Of a DNA stretch of 64,000 bases, positions 1 through 10,177 are shown one piece after another. Origin of the DNA: Cryptomeria japonica (lineage: Eukaryota; Streptophyta; Pinopsida; Cupressales; Cupressaceae); the NCBI RefSeq assembly GCF_030272615.1, contig NC_081405.1, positions 649,985,420 through 650,049,419 of the forward strand, read 5' to 3'. The translations under genes were made by a program, and so were the position numbers. Each line of letters starts with the position of its first letter. The stretch's first letter is position 1. The notes below the pieces were generated by a model. The model saw only the letters and a list, made by a program, of their open reading frames with translations. It ran no database searches and was not told the DNA's origin.

Positions 1-609
1 TTTGCTGTGATCCTGAGTATTTGCAATACCAGAGCTTTCACCATCTTCAAAGCCAATTCTAGAAGTGTCACCTTTAGGTTTTTGATTCTTCAACAAGGTG
101 CCAAGTTCCTCTGAGCTTTTCTTGAATTTTTCTTTATGCTGATTTGCAGTTTCTAGTTCTCTTTCGAAGACTTCTTTCTGTCTCATCAGTTCATTGGAGT
201 CATTTTGAGTGTGCATCAGATCTGTCTTCAACATGTCATTATCATAGCTAAGTCTTGTCTTTTCATTTTCTGCATCACTTAGTCTTTTGGTCAATTCTTC
301 ATCATTCTTCTTCCTATCCTCAATCTCTTTGCAAAATCTCATAGTCATATCCTGCATCTCATTCTTTGTTGTCATGTTCTCTTGTTTCAGCTTGCTTATT
401 TGATCATTAAGTGATTCCTTTTCATCATTCTCATTTTGCAATTTTTCACAAAGTTCTCTTCTTTTATTTCTTGCAATAGTAAGATTCTCTTGAAGTGCCT
501 GAATGATAGCCTGAGATGCCCTTAAATCATCTTCTAGTTTGATATTTTTCAACTTCTCTGCATCATAGTCTGAAAGAGCTCCTTCAAGTTGCTTCATCAG
601 ATTTTCCAT
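1..609 (-). CDS. Coiled-coil Gag-like protein of family A, partial (runs off the left edge)
   Basis: The minus strand is open from an ATG at 609-607, in a good context (AAAGATGG), to the window edge, about 203 codons without a stop. The product is highly charged and rich in E, K, N and Q, as expected for a long coiled coil. It closely matches the N-terminal part of the Gag-like protein at 21400-22411, where the coiled coil is followed by CCHC zinc knuckles; the knuckles here would lie outside the window. The ORF starts about 60 bp downstream of the primer binding site of the LTR at 681-1506, the normal place for a gag gene. Role is inferred: a nucleocapsid/particle protein of a retroelement. 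No frameshift is visible, unlike most other genes in the window, so this copy may be fairly young. Confidence 0.7.
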   Translation of the reverse strand, partial: MENLMKQLEGALSDYDAEKLKNIKLEDDLRASQAIIQALQENLTIARNKRRELCEKLQNENDEKESLNDQISKLKQENMTTKNEMQDMTMRFCKEIEDRKKNDEELTKRLSDAENEKTRLSYDNDMLKTDLMHTQNDSNELMRQKEVFERELETANQHKEKFKKSSEELGTLLKNQKPKGDTSRIGFEDGESSGIANTQDHSK

Positions 610-666
610 CTTTACCGATGTCAAGATCTTCCTCAAGCTGTTAGACTTCTGAAAATAGAGGACCAG

Positions 667-678
667 GCTCTGATACCA
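667..678 (-). other. Primer binding site, initiator Met-tRNA type, family A
   Basis: On the minus strand this reads TGGTATCAGAGC, the usual primer site of plant Ty1/copia elements, complementary to the 3' end of initiator methionine tRNA. It lies 2 bp internal to the LTR end at 681, which fixes this LTR as the 5' LTR of a minus-strand element. Confidence 0.9.
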
Positions 679-680
679 AT

Positions 681-1506
681 TGTTAAGAATCCCACAAATA
701 CTGAGAGGGAGGGTGAATCAGTATCTAACCAGTAATTAGAATTTCTTAACTTAAAACATGTAGAACATATTATAATAGTGTACTGGTATGCAAGAAATAA
801 TGCAATAAACAGAATCAAGAACATCCACATGAAAAGCACACCATAACACAAGGATTTAATGAGGAAACCCAGTGTGGGAAAAACCTTGATGGGATTTGTG
901 ACCCACAATATTCACTCATTGGCCAATAAGAGAATATTACTTACAATAGGGGCCTGCACATGCAAGAAGGCCAACTACCTAGAGCTCACTGCTTAATGGG
1001 AAGTCTCACTGACTTACAATGTGGATTATACAAATTCAATATCTTGTACTGCTTTACAATAGCATCTATAATGCCAGATCCAGTACCGGTTGCTGCTATA
1101 CTTCTTACATAAACCCTTCAACCTATATTTCACATAATAGGTCTACCTTATATTTTTCTTTATCACTTACTTATCTCCTATAAAATGTCTACAATGATCT
1201 CTTTTATATATAAGAGTCATTTTACAATTTTCCAAGTCAGCTTACAAAGTTTTTACAATAATAAACAAAATATAATATAAAAAAATCTTGTCGGCCTCTG
1301 TGCCGGTATACTTCCTTTCTTTGTGTCGGTGTCGGTGTCTTGAGTGTCGATGTAGAGTGTGATCTGCTAATGTGGGTATACTAACTTGTCAATGTAATGC
1401 TTTGCCGATATAATGCCTTGTCGGTGCCATAGGATTGCAAGGTTTCCATCAATGAAAAAACCTTCAATCACCTACAATGTCTCATTAGAGTGTGCATATG
1501 CCAACA
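681..1506 (-). mobile_element. 5' LTR of minus-strand family A element
   Basis: 826 bp bounded by TG and CA (minus strand TGTTGGCATATG ... CTTAACA). It matches the LTRs at 26096-26974 and 62924-63709. A TATA-like box (TATATATAAAAG) lies at 1201-1212 on the minus strand, giving a likely transcription start near 1170. The 3' part carries the conserved tract CTGATTCACCCTCCCTCTCA shared with other copia-type LTRs here. The 5 bp outside the LTR are GTCTT; the partner duplication would be outside the window. Confidence 0.88.
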
Positions 1507-1639
1507 GTCTTTAACCAAACTTATCTCCTAACAGAGATTGAGATTCCTAATAGGATCTATTCTAGTAAAGAATATTGTATGACCGTAACTAGTTTGACCT
1601 TAACCGGTCTAGTTCCTATTCTGTAGATAGTTACTTGTG

Positions 1640-1858
1640 AGGTCCATCTCACTGCATTTTTTCCCATTTGGGTTTGCACGTCAAAATCTCTTGCGTTATG
1701 GTGTTATTGCTCCTATGGGTGAATGTCTTATTTGCTATTTGGTTTGCATGTGTATTAACTAGTTTGTTTATTAAACTATTTTACCAATTTATTACTAGAC
1801 TATTTAAGTGTTTAAATACAGTGTTTTTCTGTATACTGATTCACCCCCCCTCTTAGTA
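1640..1858 (+). mobile_element. Partial copia-type LTR (R-U5 end), plus strand
   Basis: The segment has the layout of the 3' half of the other copia-type LTRs: a TTTTTCCCATTTGGGTTT block, an ACGTCAAAATCTCTTGCGTT block, then CTGATTCACCCCCCCTCTTA near the end. It stops abruptly at 1858, where gypsy pol sequence begins, so it is a truncated copy. The 130 bp before it (1507-1639) show nothing recognisable. Confidence 0.5.
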
Positions 1859-2260
1859 TTCATCAGGATCTGGAGCAGGAGTTCTTTTTGTGTCCCGATC
1901 AGGTATAACCTTCAAATATTCTTTTTTCTTAGCCTTTCAGTGTACAAACAACACTGTTGAATATGAAGCCTTGTTATTGGGGCTTCAAGTTGCAAAGAGG
2001 CATGGGATTTAGTTGTTAAGAGTATTAGGAGATTTAGAGTTGGTTGTTTCCCAGGTTAGGTCTAAGTATGCATCTAAAAATGATCATTTTAAAAGATATA
2101 AGCATGCAATATGGGATGTGATTCAACATTTTAGTGCATTCTCTATTAATTGGATAGAAAGATCAAAGAATATCATGGATGATTTCTTGGCAAATGTTGC
2201 ATTAAAGAATGATGATATAGCACTAACCAGTGTATCCACCATTGAGATAAAAGCTAGGCC
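1859..2260 (+). pseudogene. RNase H-like domain upstream of RT in a Ty3/gypsy pol relic
   Basis: Translation gives GSGAGVLFV, then TNNTVEYEALLLGLQVAKRHG, GDLELVVSQV and IERSKNIMDDFLANVA. This is the pattern of the additional (archaeal-type) RNase H domain of plant Ty3/gypsy elements: glycine-rich strand, E in the AEYEAL helix, GDSxLV with the catalytic D, and NxxADxLA. An in-frame stop follows the KRHG segment, near 2010. The usual GDS is GDL, and the DxLA aspartate is kept. The fragment lacks its first strand and begins directly at the broken LTR end at 1858. It lies before RT; in many plant gypsy elements I know of, this domain follows RT-RNase H. Confidence 0.65.
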
Positions 2261-3530
2261 AACCATTCCTGATAATGTGTATAATTGGCAAATGTTTGTT
2301 GATGATGATGACATTCTTAGATTCATACAATGCATTGATGACTACAATGGACAAAAAAATGATTGCAATGCATTGGTAGAAGTGGTTGAAGATAGAGAAA
2401 TTGTGTTTGAAAATGACATGGTTCAGTTGGAAACTAATGAAATACCTAAAGGGTTAGTAGAACTAGAAGGTGTGTTCAGTCACAGTGACAGTCATTTGCA
2501 TCAACAGTCGACCACCAAGTTAGATGAATTAGAGGAAGTGAAGTTGGGGACAAAATCAACTCTCAAGTTGGTGTATATTGGAAAACATTTGTCTCCTCAT
2601 GTCAGAGTTAATCTTATTAAATTATTGAAGAAATATAAGCATGTTTTTGCTTGGTCTTATGAAGATCTGAAGGTGTATAGACAAGATTTGTTTCAGCATG
2701 AAGTCCCTTTGCTTCTAGATTCTAAGCCTTTTAGACAGAAACAAAGACCTATCAACCCACTGTTGGAATCTAAAATGCAACAAGAATTAACCAAGTTAAG
2801 GGAAGGGGGGATCATTAAGCCTATAAGGAATTCATCATGGGTCTCTAATTTGGTCCCAATTAGGAAGAAGAATGGGGACATAAGACTCTGTGTTGATTTT
2901 AGGAACCTAAATGTTGTTTCTTTGAAAGACAATTATTCTTCTCCTAATATGGAAGCAATGTTGCAGAGAGTAACTAGTTGTGACCTATTGTCTATGAGGG
3001 ATGGGTTCTCATGATATAACCAGGGGTTAGTGAAAGAATCTGAACAATTCAAGACTGCTTTTACCACCCCTTGGGGAACATATGTATATGTAAGAATGCC
3101 TTCTGGTTTGAAAAATGTTGGAGCTACTTTTTAGAGAGCAATGGATGTAGCTTTCAAGGAATTCATTAACATTATCATGGTATTGTATCAAGATGATTTA
3201 ACATGTTTCTCCAAAAGAGCGGATGACCACTGTGGGCACTTGGAAAAGGTTTTCAATAAAGATTTAGAATTTGGTGTCTCCTTAAATCCAAAAAAGTGTC
3301 ATTTTGTTGTCACTGAAGGGAAGCTGCTCGGGCATATTGTCTCCAAGAAAGGGGTTAGAATAGACCCTAAAAGAATTGAAGCTATAAATAATGTACCTGA
3401 GCCAAAGAATGTTAAAGGTATCCAATCTTTCTTGGGCAAGGTAAATTTTGTTAGAAGATTCATTGCAAACTTTGCAGAGATAGTCAAGCCCATTGTTAGA
3501 TTGCTTAAGAAGGATACAAAGTTATGCTAG
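2261..3530 (+). pseudogene. Ty3/gypsy reverse transcriptase relic
   Basis: The reading frame goes on from the RNase H-like part through a linker (IPKGLVELE near 2440) into the RT. Recognisable blocks are KKYKHVFAWSYEDL, RPINPLLESKMQQELTKL, GGIIKPI..SSWVSN, VPIRKKNGDIRLCVDFRNLN and, after stops near 3013 and 3133, the catalytic VLYQDDLTCFS box (around 3181), then LNPKKCHF and LLGHIVS. The active-site pair of aspartates is intact (YQDD). At least two in-frame stops, and one more at 3528, show that it is not functional. The protein would act in reverse transcription of the element RNA inside virus-like particles. Family assignment is from the motifs and from domain order. Confidence 0.85.
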
Positions 3531-4058
3531 GATGAAGAAGCTTCAAATGCTTTTGATGAAATAAAAAGGGCTATTTAGGAGGCACCGATGTTGAATTCCC
3601 CTGACTACAGTAAGCCTTTCTCTTTGTTTTCTTTTGCTTCATATCATACAGTGGTTGTAGTTCTTCTACAAAATGATAATGAAGGATATGAACATCCTAT
3701 AGCTTTTTATAGTAAATCTTTACAGGATGCAAAGTTGAAATATGAAATCATGGAGAAGCAAGCACATGCTTTGGTCAAGGTTGTTAAAGCATTTAGGCCA
3801 TACCTTGTAAATGCACAAGTAATTGCTTATGTCCTGCATGCGGCTGTCAAAGATATTTTATCTCAGTCTGAGGTCACTTGTAAAAGATGCAGATGGATAA
3901 CCAAAATTCAGGAGTTTGATTTAGAGATTAAGATCATTAAATTGATGAGCGGTTTAGGCCTTGCTAAGCTGATGGCTGAATCAAACCTTCTTGATGTTGA
4001 AGTGAATAATGTTGAAGTTGAGAACATCTTTGTCACAAGTATTGAGACACGGCCCTAG
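3531..4058 (+). pseudogene. Ty3/gypsy RNase H relic (after RT)
   Basis: Blocks PDYSKPFSLFSFASYHTVVV, PIAFYSKSLQDAKLKYEIME and VLHAAVKD match the RT-linked RNase H of gypsy elements. The catalytic E in the YEIMEKQ helix is present, but the first aspartate of the usual ASD motif is replaced (FASYH). The segment is joined to the RT by a tract with stops (3528 and 3576). It leads into the integrase at about 4060. Confidence 0.75.
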
Positions 4059-5286
4059 TACTCAGAGATAGTGCATTTTTTAAGGAATGCAACATATTCA
4101 GAGGGAATGACCCACAATCAGAGAAGGACAATGAGACTTAAATCTCAAAAATATGTCCTTATTCAGGGTGATCTATATTGGTGGAAAAGAGATGGGGCAT
4201 TGCTGATGTGTTTGGATAAATCCTAAGCTAGAAAGATGTTAACTGAAATGCATGATGGTGTATGTGGAGGTCACTACTCTGCCAAAACAACTGCTGGTAA
4301 GATAGTTCAGGCTGGATATTATTGGCTTACTTTGTTTAAAGATTACCATGAACATGTCTAGAGATGTGACCCATGCCAGAAATTTTTATCCAAATTGAAG
4401 TATGAGGGAGCTTTACCCCTCAACCCAGTCACACTGGAAGCCCCTTTTGTCCAATGGGGCATTGATTTTATTGGAGAAATAGTTGAGAAATCAAGAAGAG
4501 GTCATAGGTGGATTATAGTAGCTACTGATTATTTCACTAAGTGGATTGAAGCTATACCCACTAGGAGAGCTACAAGTAAGGTTGTTATTGAGTTCCTAAT
4601 GAATAATGTCATAAGCAGATTCGGTGTTCTTGTGAAACTGGTAATGGATAATGCCATGAGCTTCAGGTCAGAGGAGTTCATTTGAATTTTCAACCAGCCA
4701 TGGAATAGTTATGTCCTCTTCACCATATCATCCTCAGGGTAATAGGGAAGCCAAATCCAGCAATAAGAGCCTTTTGAACATTATTAAGAAAATCCTGGAG
4801 GAGAAAAAAAGGTCTTGGGATCATAAGTTAAAGTTGGCCCTATGGGCAGATAGGGTTACTGTCAAGAAAGCAATTGGGGTTTCACCTTTTCAATTGGTCT
4901 ATGACACACAATCTAGGGTGCCAATCAATAATCTTCTTCCAGTATACAAGTTCCTGCAAGCTAAAGACATGGAGTTATCTAAACCTATGGAAGACAGAAT
5001 GATTCAAATGGTGGAGGTGGAAGAAATTAGAACTTTGGCCCATAAGAGGAATTTGAAGATCCAGTTGCGGTCCAAATATCTATTTGACAAAAGAATCTTG
5101 TTAAGAAAGTTTCAAATTTGCGACATGGTGCTTCAATGGAATGCAAAAGGGCAAGATAAAGGGAAACACAAAAAAATTGAGTCACTATGGATAGGCCCCT
5201 CTATGGTTTATGATCTTAATGGAAAGGATTCATATTTTTTGCAGAAAATGAATGGTGAGGTACAGGAATTTCCAGTGCATGGATAG
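4059..5286 (+). pseudogene. Ty3/gypsy integrase relic
   Basis: The HHCC zinc-binding region is visible (EMHDGVCGGHY, then CDPCQ) around 4245-4380, with stops in between. The core domain follows: WGIDFIGE (first D), ATDYFTKWIEA, LVMDNAMSFRSEEF (second D), a stop near 4683, and HPQGNREAKSSNKSLL. In the usual NGQAESSNK block the third catalytic residue is E; here the aligned residue is K. The C-terminal part (4711-5286) stays open for 191 codons and ends with the GPSMVYDLNGKDSYFL segment typical of gypsy integrase tails. Because of the stops and the E-to-K change it should be inactive. Confidence 0.85.
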
Positions 5287-7341
5287 TTCCTAAAGCATTA
5301 CTTCTCTTAAGTCCATGCACAGTAGGTCTTAGTTTGTATATATTTAGGTTTGTTTCTGTTGGTTGTTGTTGGGCTTGTGTTTTGGTCTGTTCTCCAGAGT
5401 TTCTGAATTCTTGTGTTGATCTTGCAATCAACCATCCCCAGTCAGAGCTATTGTTATCACTATTTTAAAAATTGGGTATTCTTGTCCCATAACTGGCTAA
5501 AATCTGCAAAGATGTGTTTGGCATAACCTTGTTGCCTCTGTGTTTTTTGGGTCAAGGAGGGTTTAAGGTTTTTGAAAGATTTAACCCTTCCTATGTTTTG
5601 AAAACCCCTCATGTTCTATTCTTGCATTACTTTTTCCACTTATGTGGAAGGGTCGCTCCATCATGAAAGTGTCCCCCCCTATAGGTTTTCCCTAGGAAGT
5701 CTTTTAAATATTTTCAATTTTTTACGCCTTTGCCTATGTCTTGTTTTAATATTTCTCAGGCTTCTTAACTATCATGCAAGTCAAGGTTGATCCTGTAGTG
5801 TGCGTGGCTTCATGGAGAAGATATGCCTATAGTTTAGTGTACAGGAAGTGGCAAAAGGGGTAAGCGGGCTCGGCCAAAGGATTGTTCGTCAGATTGACTG
5901 GAATGCATCTTGTATTTGATCCAATGGCTCACGTTGCTTCGCTAGCCCAAGATACATGCGACTTACCCTTTGTGAAATAGCGAAAGAGTTGGTGGGTCCC
6001 AGAGGTAAGTGGATCCTTTGGTTAAAGGACGATTAGTTCAGAGAAGATCAATGGCTCGCGTAAATTTGCAGTCGAAGGATGTCCGTGTTTTACCTTTCAC
6101 AAAGTAGCAAAAAGATGGAGGGCCTAGGAAAGCTAGTCACAAAGAGGTTAACAAGTGAGCAATTTCCAAATATCTAATGATTATCATTGCTTCACAAAGA
6201 AGAGATGCCTGAGGTTTAAAGCCTATGAAGTAGCCAAAAGGTTGGTGGGCCCCAAGGATGAGCAAGTTGCGGTTTTAAAGACTGATCAACTTGAAGTTGA
6301 TTAGACGACCCACGTGGATTCACAGCCCCAAATCAAATGAACATTATCATTTGTGAAGTAGCGAAGTGCCATGGCAGTCACATGATGGATGACATGGCAG
6401 GACAGGTGGGTCGCTTGGTTGAGAGAAATGATGACTTGTTAGAAGCACATGGCTCCAAAGGATTGCTTGGGGCTTGCTTTGATTTAACCGATGATGGTGT
6501 TGAAACCCATGTGAAATAGAACATGTGGGGATCTTAGAATAAAGCCCACTGGAGTTCTTGAGTGAATAGGAGACTGACACATAAGATTCATTTGACGGTG
6601 ATGAAAAAGCAAGTGGTTTCCAAACCGGGGGCGCTAAATGGTGTACATCTCGATGTGGCTCAAACGGCCAATGTTGTTTTGCAGCCCAAAGATGTGGGGT
6701 GGTTAGCCTTCACGAAGCACCAAAAACCACTAGCAGTGATTGTTAGGCATGGTTAGTAAAGTAGACTGGTGGTTGCTGTAGGAAGTAAAGACCGAGCAAG
6801 TGGAAAATGATCACATGGCCAGCATTGTTTCACGCGATCAAAGTGCGCAGTATTTACCTTTTGTGAAGTAGCAAAAAGAAGGTGGGGCCTGTTACTAATA
6901 CAGAAGGATCAGAAGAGTAAAGGCAGTGCAAGTTTCCAAGGATCCAATGAATGTCATTGCTTCACAAAGGAAAGGTGCGGGGTTTTCAAACTCTGTGAAA
7001 TAGCGAAACAATGAAACAAGGAAATACTCAAAGAACTAGTGATCCGTTGGAGCCCGTTTTTGAATTTGATTTGTGACTTCAATTCTGAGTTGATGGCCAA
7101 AGCATGTGGGATTAATTTATCAATTCAATGCCAAGTTGTCATATTAAGGTCTACATCAATTCAATATTGGCACCATTTCGACGAGTTTATTGCAGAGGAT
7201 CTGGTGTACAGCGAATTTCTTCAAGAGAATTTCAAGTTTTTGTGTCATTCTTGCTAATTACAATTAGAAAATCAGTACTTTATTGTGTGCTTACCTTATC
7301 AGGATTGTATTTCAATCTTAATTGAAATAATTGCATTAACG
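5287..7341 (+). repeat. Non-coding tract with degenerate interspersed repeats
   Basis: No gene is supported here. From about 5800 to 7030 a short motif recurs in degenerate form, roughly TTTGTGAARTAGCRAAAAG followed by TTGGTGGGYCC. Copies lie near 5970, 6098, 6222, 6352, 6860 and 6996, with diverged or reversed ones such as GCTTCACAAAG near 6190 and 6960. The tract may be the 3' untranslated part of the gypsy relic or the leader of the X gene that starts near 7342. Small open frames inside it have no recognisable features. Confidence 0.5.
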
Positions 7342-7602
7342 GGATGGCACCAAGAAGGGAGTTCACATGAAAGGTAAATTACCAAGATAGGAATATATGT
7401 GATGACTTCCTAGAACAATTGACCATGTCCTCAAATGTTGTGGCCAAAATCAAAGAATTAGTTCCTAAAGCCCCCCATCTAAGGATTGGAAACGATTTAT
7501 ATGACAAGGGTAGATGGTTGAGGGATTCACAAATCGGGATTTTAGGGCTGGGTCTTTTTAAAGTGGGATTCAGTCAGAGACATGCCAGTGCCCAATGAAT
7601 AG
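7342..7602 (+). pseudogene. N-terminal fragment of X-type gene (proposed), interrupted by an LTR element
   Basis: From an ATG at 7344 the frame MAPRREF meets a stop and goes on in degraded form to the element boundary at 7602. The last part (WLRDSQIGILGLGLF) resembles the related gene at 37608, which has ELRDTSLAQVDLGDFLERA at the same place. The sequence right after the inserted element (15522, GKLIAHG) resembles the next segment of that relative (MERIVRSG). I infer that 7342-7602 and 15522-17146 were one gene split by the 7603-15521 element. The match is short and was made by eye. Confidence 0.4.
7598..7602 (+). other. Target-site duplication copy (AATAG) of the 7603-15521 element
   Basis: The five bases before the LTR start are AATAG. 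At the other end the LTR breaks off inside the sequence TAG followed by GGAAGC, so only the last three bases of the second copy can be proposed. Confidence 0.45.
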
Positions 7603-8880
7603 TGTAAAGTGGAAAATCGATCGAACCCTAGTTACCCTCCCCTCTTCCAACTCCAAGGAGAGAGAAGGGAGGTTACTAGGGTTGATGGTTTTCACTTAGG
7701 GGAGACTTTACATTCAAAAGAGGGGTTGAAACCCACAAGATCCAATCCCATGCAATGTAAGATTGGATTCTAAATGAGTTTCAAGGGTTAAGATAGCAAG
7801 GCTACCCTCTTTTGTAAAGAATGTGCATAGAATGATTAAGCTAGGAATGCATAGAAAGTGAGAAAGATTTGCTTATAAACTGAGATAGGGATATAGGATG
7901 AAGCTGCGGACCTGGAATTAGCAGTAAAATGTCGATACGGTTCTGTCCTATAAATTTGAGCAAAAGTTGACGGGACGATGGCGCCCGGCGTGCACACGGT
8001 CCTCCGAAAAATCCGCGAAACAAAGGGGGATCTGTTCGTCTCTGCACAAGGATTCCAAATCTTCAATTTCAGCCGTGTACCTGCAACCTACACACAGAAA
8101 AGTGAATACGATTGGGGGGTTAGGGATTAGGGGTTTTCCTTTAGATCAAACCCTGGTTTTGGAATTAACAAAGAAATGAGAAATGCTGTAAGTGTAAATG
8201 TCTGTAATGTAAAACAAGTACTAATACCTTGTTGTAAGGATGTTTGTATCCTTATGTGCAAAGGTATAGATGTTGTTGTATGTTTTATGTTGTAGTAGTA
8301 TGTAGTAAGTGATCTCCTCTTCAATGGTTGAATCCTTGTCTTGAATGCAACACTTAGCCTTGAATGGAGACTTAGAATGATCAATTGCTTGAAGGAATGT
8401 TTGAATGCTTAAATGCTTGAATGTTTGAGTATAGTTTCCACGCCTTTTCCGTCTTCTCTCATCTTCCCAAATGAGAGAGAAAAATGTAGTTTATATACTT
8501 GTCAATTAGGGTTGATAGACTGATTTTCCCGACCTTAGGCTGACCAGGAAAGATAATTTCCAATTTGCAAACAAAAAGACCCGAAGTCCCATAGGAGACC
8601 GGGCCCAAAATAGGGCCAGGGACCAGGGCGCTGGGCGCCATGGTCCTAGGGGACCAAGGCGCTAGGCGCCATGGTCCTGGGGGACCAGGGCACTGGGCGC
8701 TCTAGTCCCACCTCCGAAGACAGTAGGGTGCAAGGAGGATTAGGCCAGGGTGCTTGAAAAATGCAGTTTTTGGTGTCGTGGACAAGTTTCGAGGTCTCCA
8801 TTCAGGTTCCGTGTTGCGTTGCCATCGTGAAGACTGAAATGCAGTCGAAATTGCAAGTGTCACAATTTTAGGACGCTACA
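7603..8880 (-). mobile_element. 3' LTR of the Gag-only element
   Basis: 1278 bp, minus strand TGTAGCG ... CTTTACA. A TATA-like box (TATATAAA) is at 8497-8490 on the minus strand. The LTR contains three units of a 31-bp GC-rich minisatellite (about 8624-8706), and a hairpin-prone block at 7971-8003 that also occurs twice in the leader. Open frames seen inside this LTR are by-products of its GC-rich sequence and recur in the other two copies; they are not genes. Confidence 0.9.
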
Positions 8881-8896
8881 TTTAGCCCCCACTTTA
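8881..8896 (-). other. Polypurine tract of the Gag-only element
   Basis: On the minus strand AGTGGGGGCTAAA lies directly before the LTR start, the expected position and composition of the plus-strand primer. Confidence 0.75.
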
Positions 8897-9613
8897 GTGG
8901 GAGTATGTATGCTCATACTTCTGGTAAAGTACAAGGAAACAACATTGAACGACTTTCACCACGTCAAGGAGGCAAGACACACCAAGCCCCCAGTGGAATA
9001 AGGATCTTACGACTTCGATTGACAAAGTAAAAGGGAAGATCACGAGGGAGAACCATGACTGTCAGTAGTAAGGTTCCCTCACTATGAGTCATGCAAAAGA
9101 AATACCAAAAATTTTCAAGGCAAAGCTACGTTCACCAAGAAATTTTCAAGTATCCTGAAGAGATAGACGGGGTGTATGCCCCCCTACATTAAAGCGATCG
9201 CACACGCCTCAATGGGGGTGATTGTTTTAACGTAGTGATACACATAAGAAATGAGAAAGGAAAGGAGCACATTATCACAAAGATTTAGCCCCCAAGTGTG
9301 AGATAAACCCAAGGATAAGAGACACAAAGCACGAGGTGACTTTGCTTTCCTCGGGGTCAGTATGCTGTATGATAATTCATGTATATCATATGTATGTATG
9401 CATAATTGTTCTTCATTCCCCAATCAAGGAAGGTCACCTAGAAGAAGGGAACACATGTGTCTTTTGAGTCAACATGAGAGAGACCAAAAGAGATCTCAAT
9501 GCTTTGCATCGTCCTCAATTAGACAACACTAAGGACAACAAATAGAAGAATGAGAATAACACATAGAAGAAGTAACACAAGAGAGGAGGAGAGAATCTGC
9601 TATGCTAATGTAA
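8897..9613 (-). other. 3' non-coding part of the Gag-only element
   Basis: About 0.7 kb between the last coding block and the polypurine tract. No RT or integrase motif in any frame; short open frames look random. Confidence 0.6.
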
Positions 9614-10177
9614 CTAGTCTAGCATGTCATCTACCCCCCGATCTTGTTGATCAATATTTCGGGAAGGCAGGGAACATGCTTGAGGAGGAACATCCAACAC
9701 AGTAGATGGAGCTATCACAAGATCCAAACAAGGGCTATGTTCATGTCCCGAGCCACATTGTTCTTGTCTAGGAGCTAGGATAAGTGCTTTAGAAAATTCA
9801 TTAGATAAATGGTTATCAATATCAACAAGTTCATATTCACTATCAGAAGCAAGAGGAGTAACATGTTCATCATGAATAACGTTTTCATCTATAGCATCAC
9901 CAAGATTTATAAAAATAGGATCTTTAACCCATACAAGATCAAGACCATCATGCATCTTATGTTTAGGAGATTTTGGAGAAAATGGAATAATGCTTGTTGA
10001 AGGTGTTTTTGGAGATTGCAAAGTTTGAGAAGCAGCTGCTTGAGCTCTAAGACGACGCTTTCGTCGGTGTTCACGTGCAGAATGATTTCATCTAGTCTTA
10101 GTAGGAAGTGGAGAAGATTGAGGAGGAGGAATGTTCTCATCCTTATCACTTGGGTGTTTAGGTTGTGGTCTCTTAGG
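9614..10177 (-). pseudogene. Acidic C-terminal segment of the Gag-Pro polyprotein
   Basis: Minus-strand frames give a segment rich in P, S, D and E (for example ASDSEYELVDIDNHLSNEF) that runs to a stop at 9614. It follows the proline-rich segment at 10744-10178 with stops between them. I recognise no domain. It probably is the C-terminal tail of the polyprotein, after the protease-like region; there is no room for an RT. Confidence 0.45.

Noticed and set aside
633-908. Hydrophobic 91-codon minus-strand frame (also seen at 26803 and 62912)
   Set aside because: It is the R-U5 part of the family A LTR; the membrane-like look comes from T-rich sequence.
6337-6756. Two short plus-strand frames in the 5.3-7.3 kb tract
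   Set aside because: No domain, no continuation, and the tract is a set of degenerate repeats.
7836-8384. Small frames repeated at 14456-14999 and 55917-56462
   Set aside because: The three sets are the same LTR sequence; frames differ between copies by simple substitutions and none has a domain.
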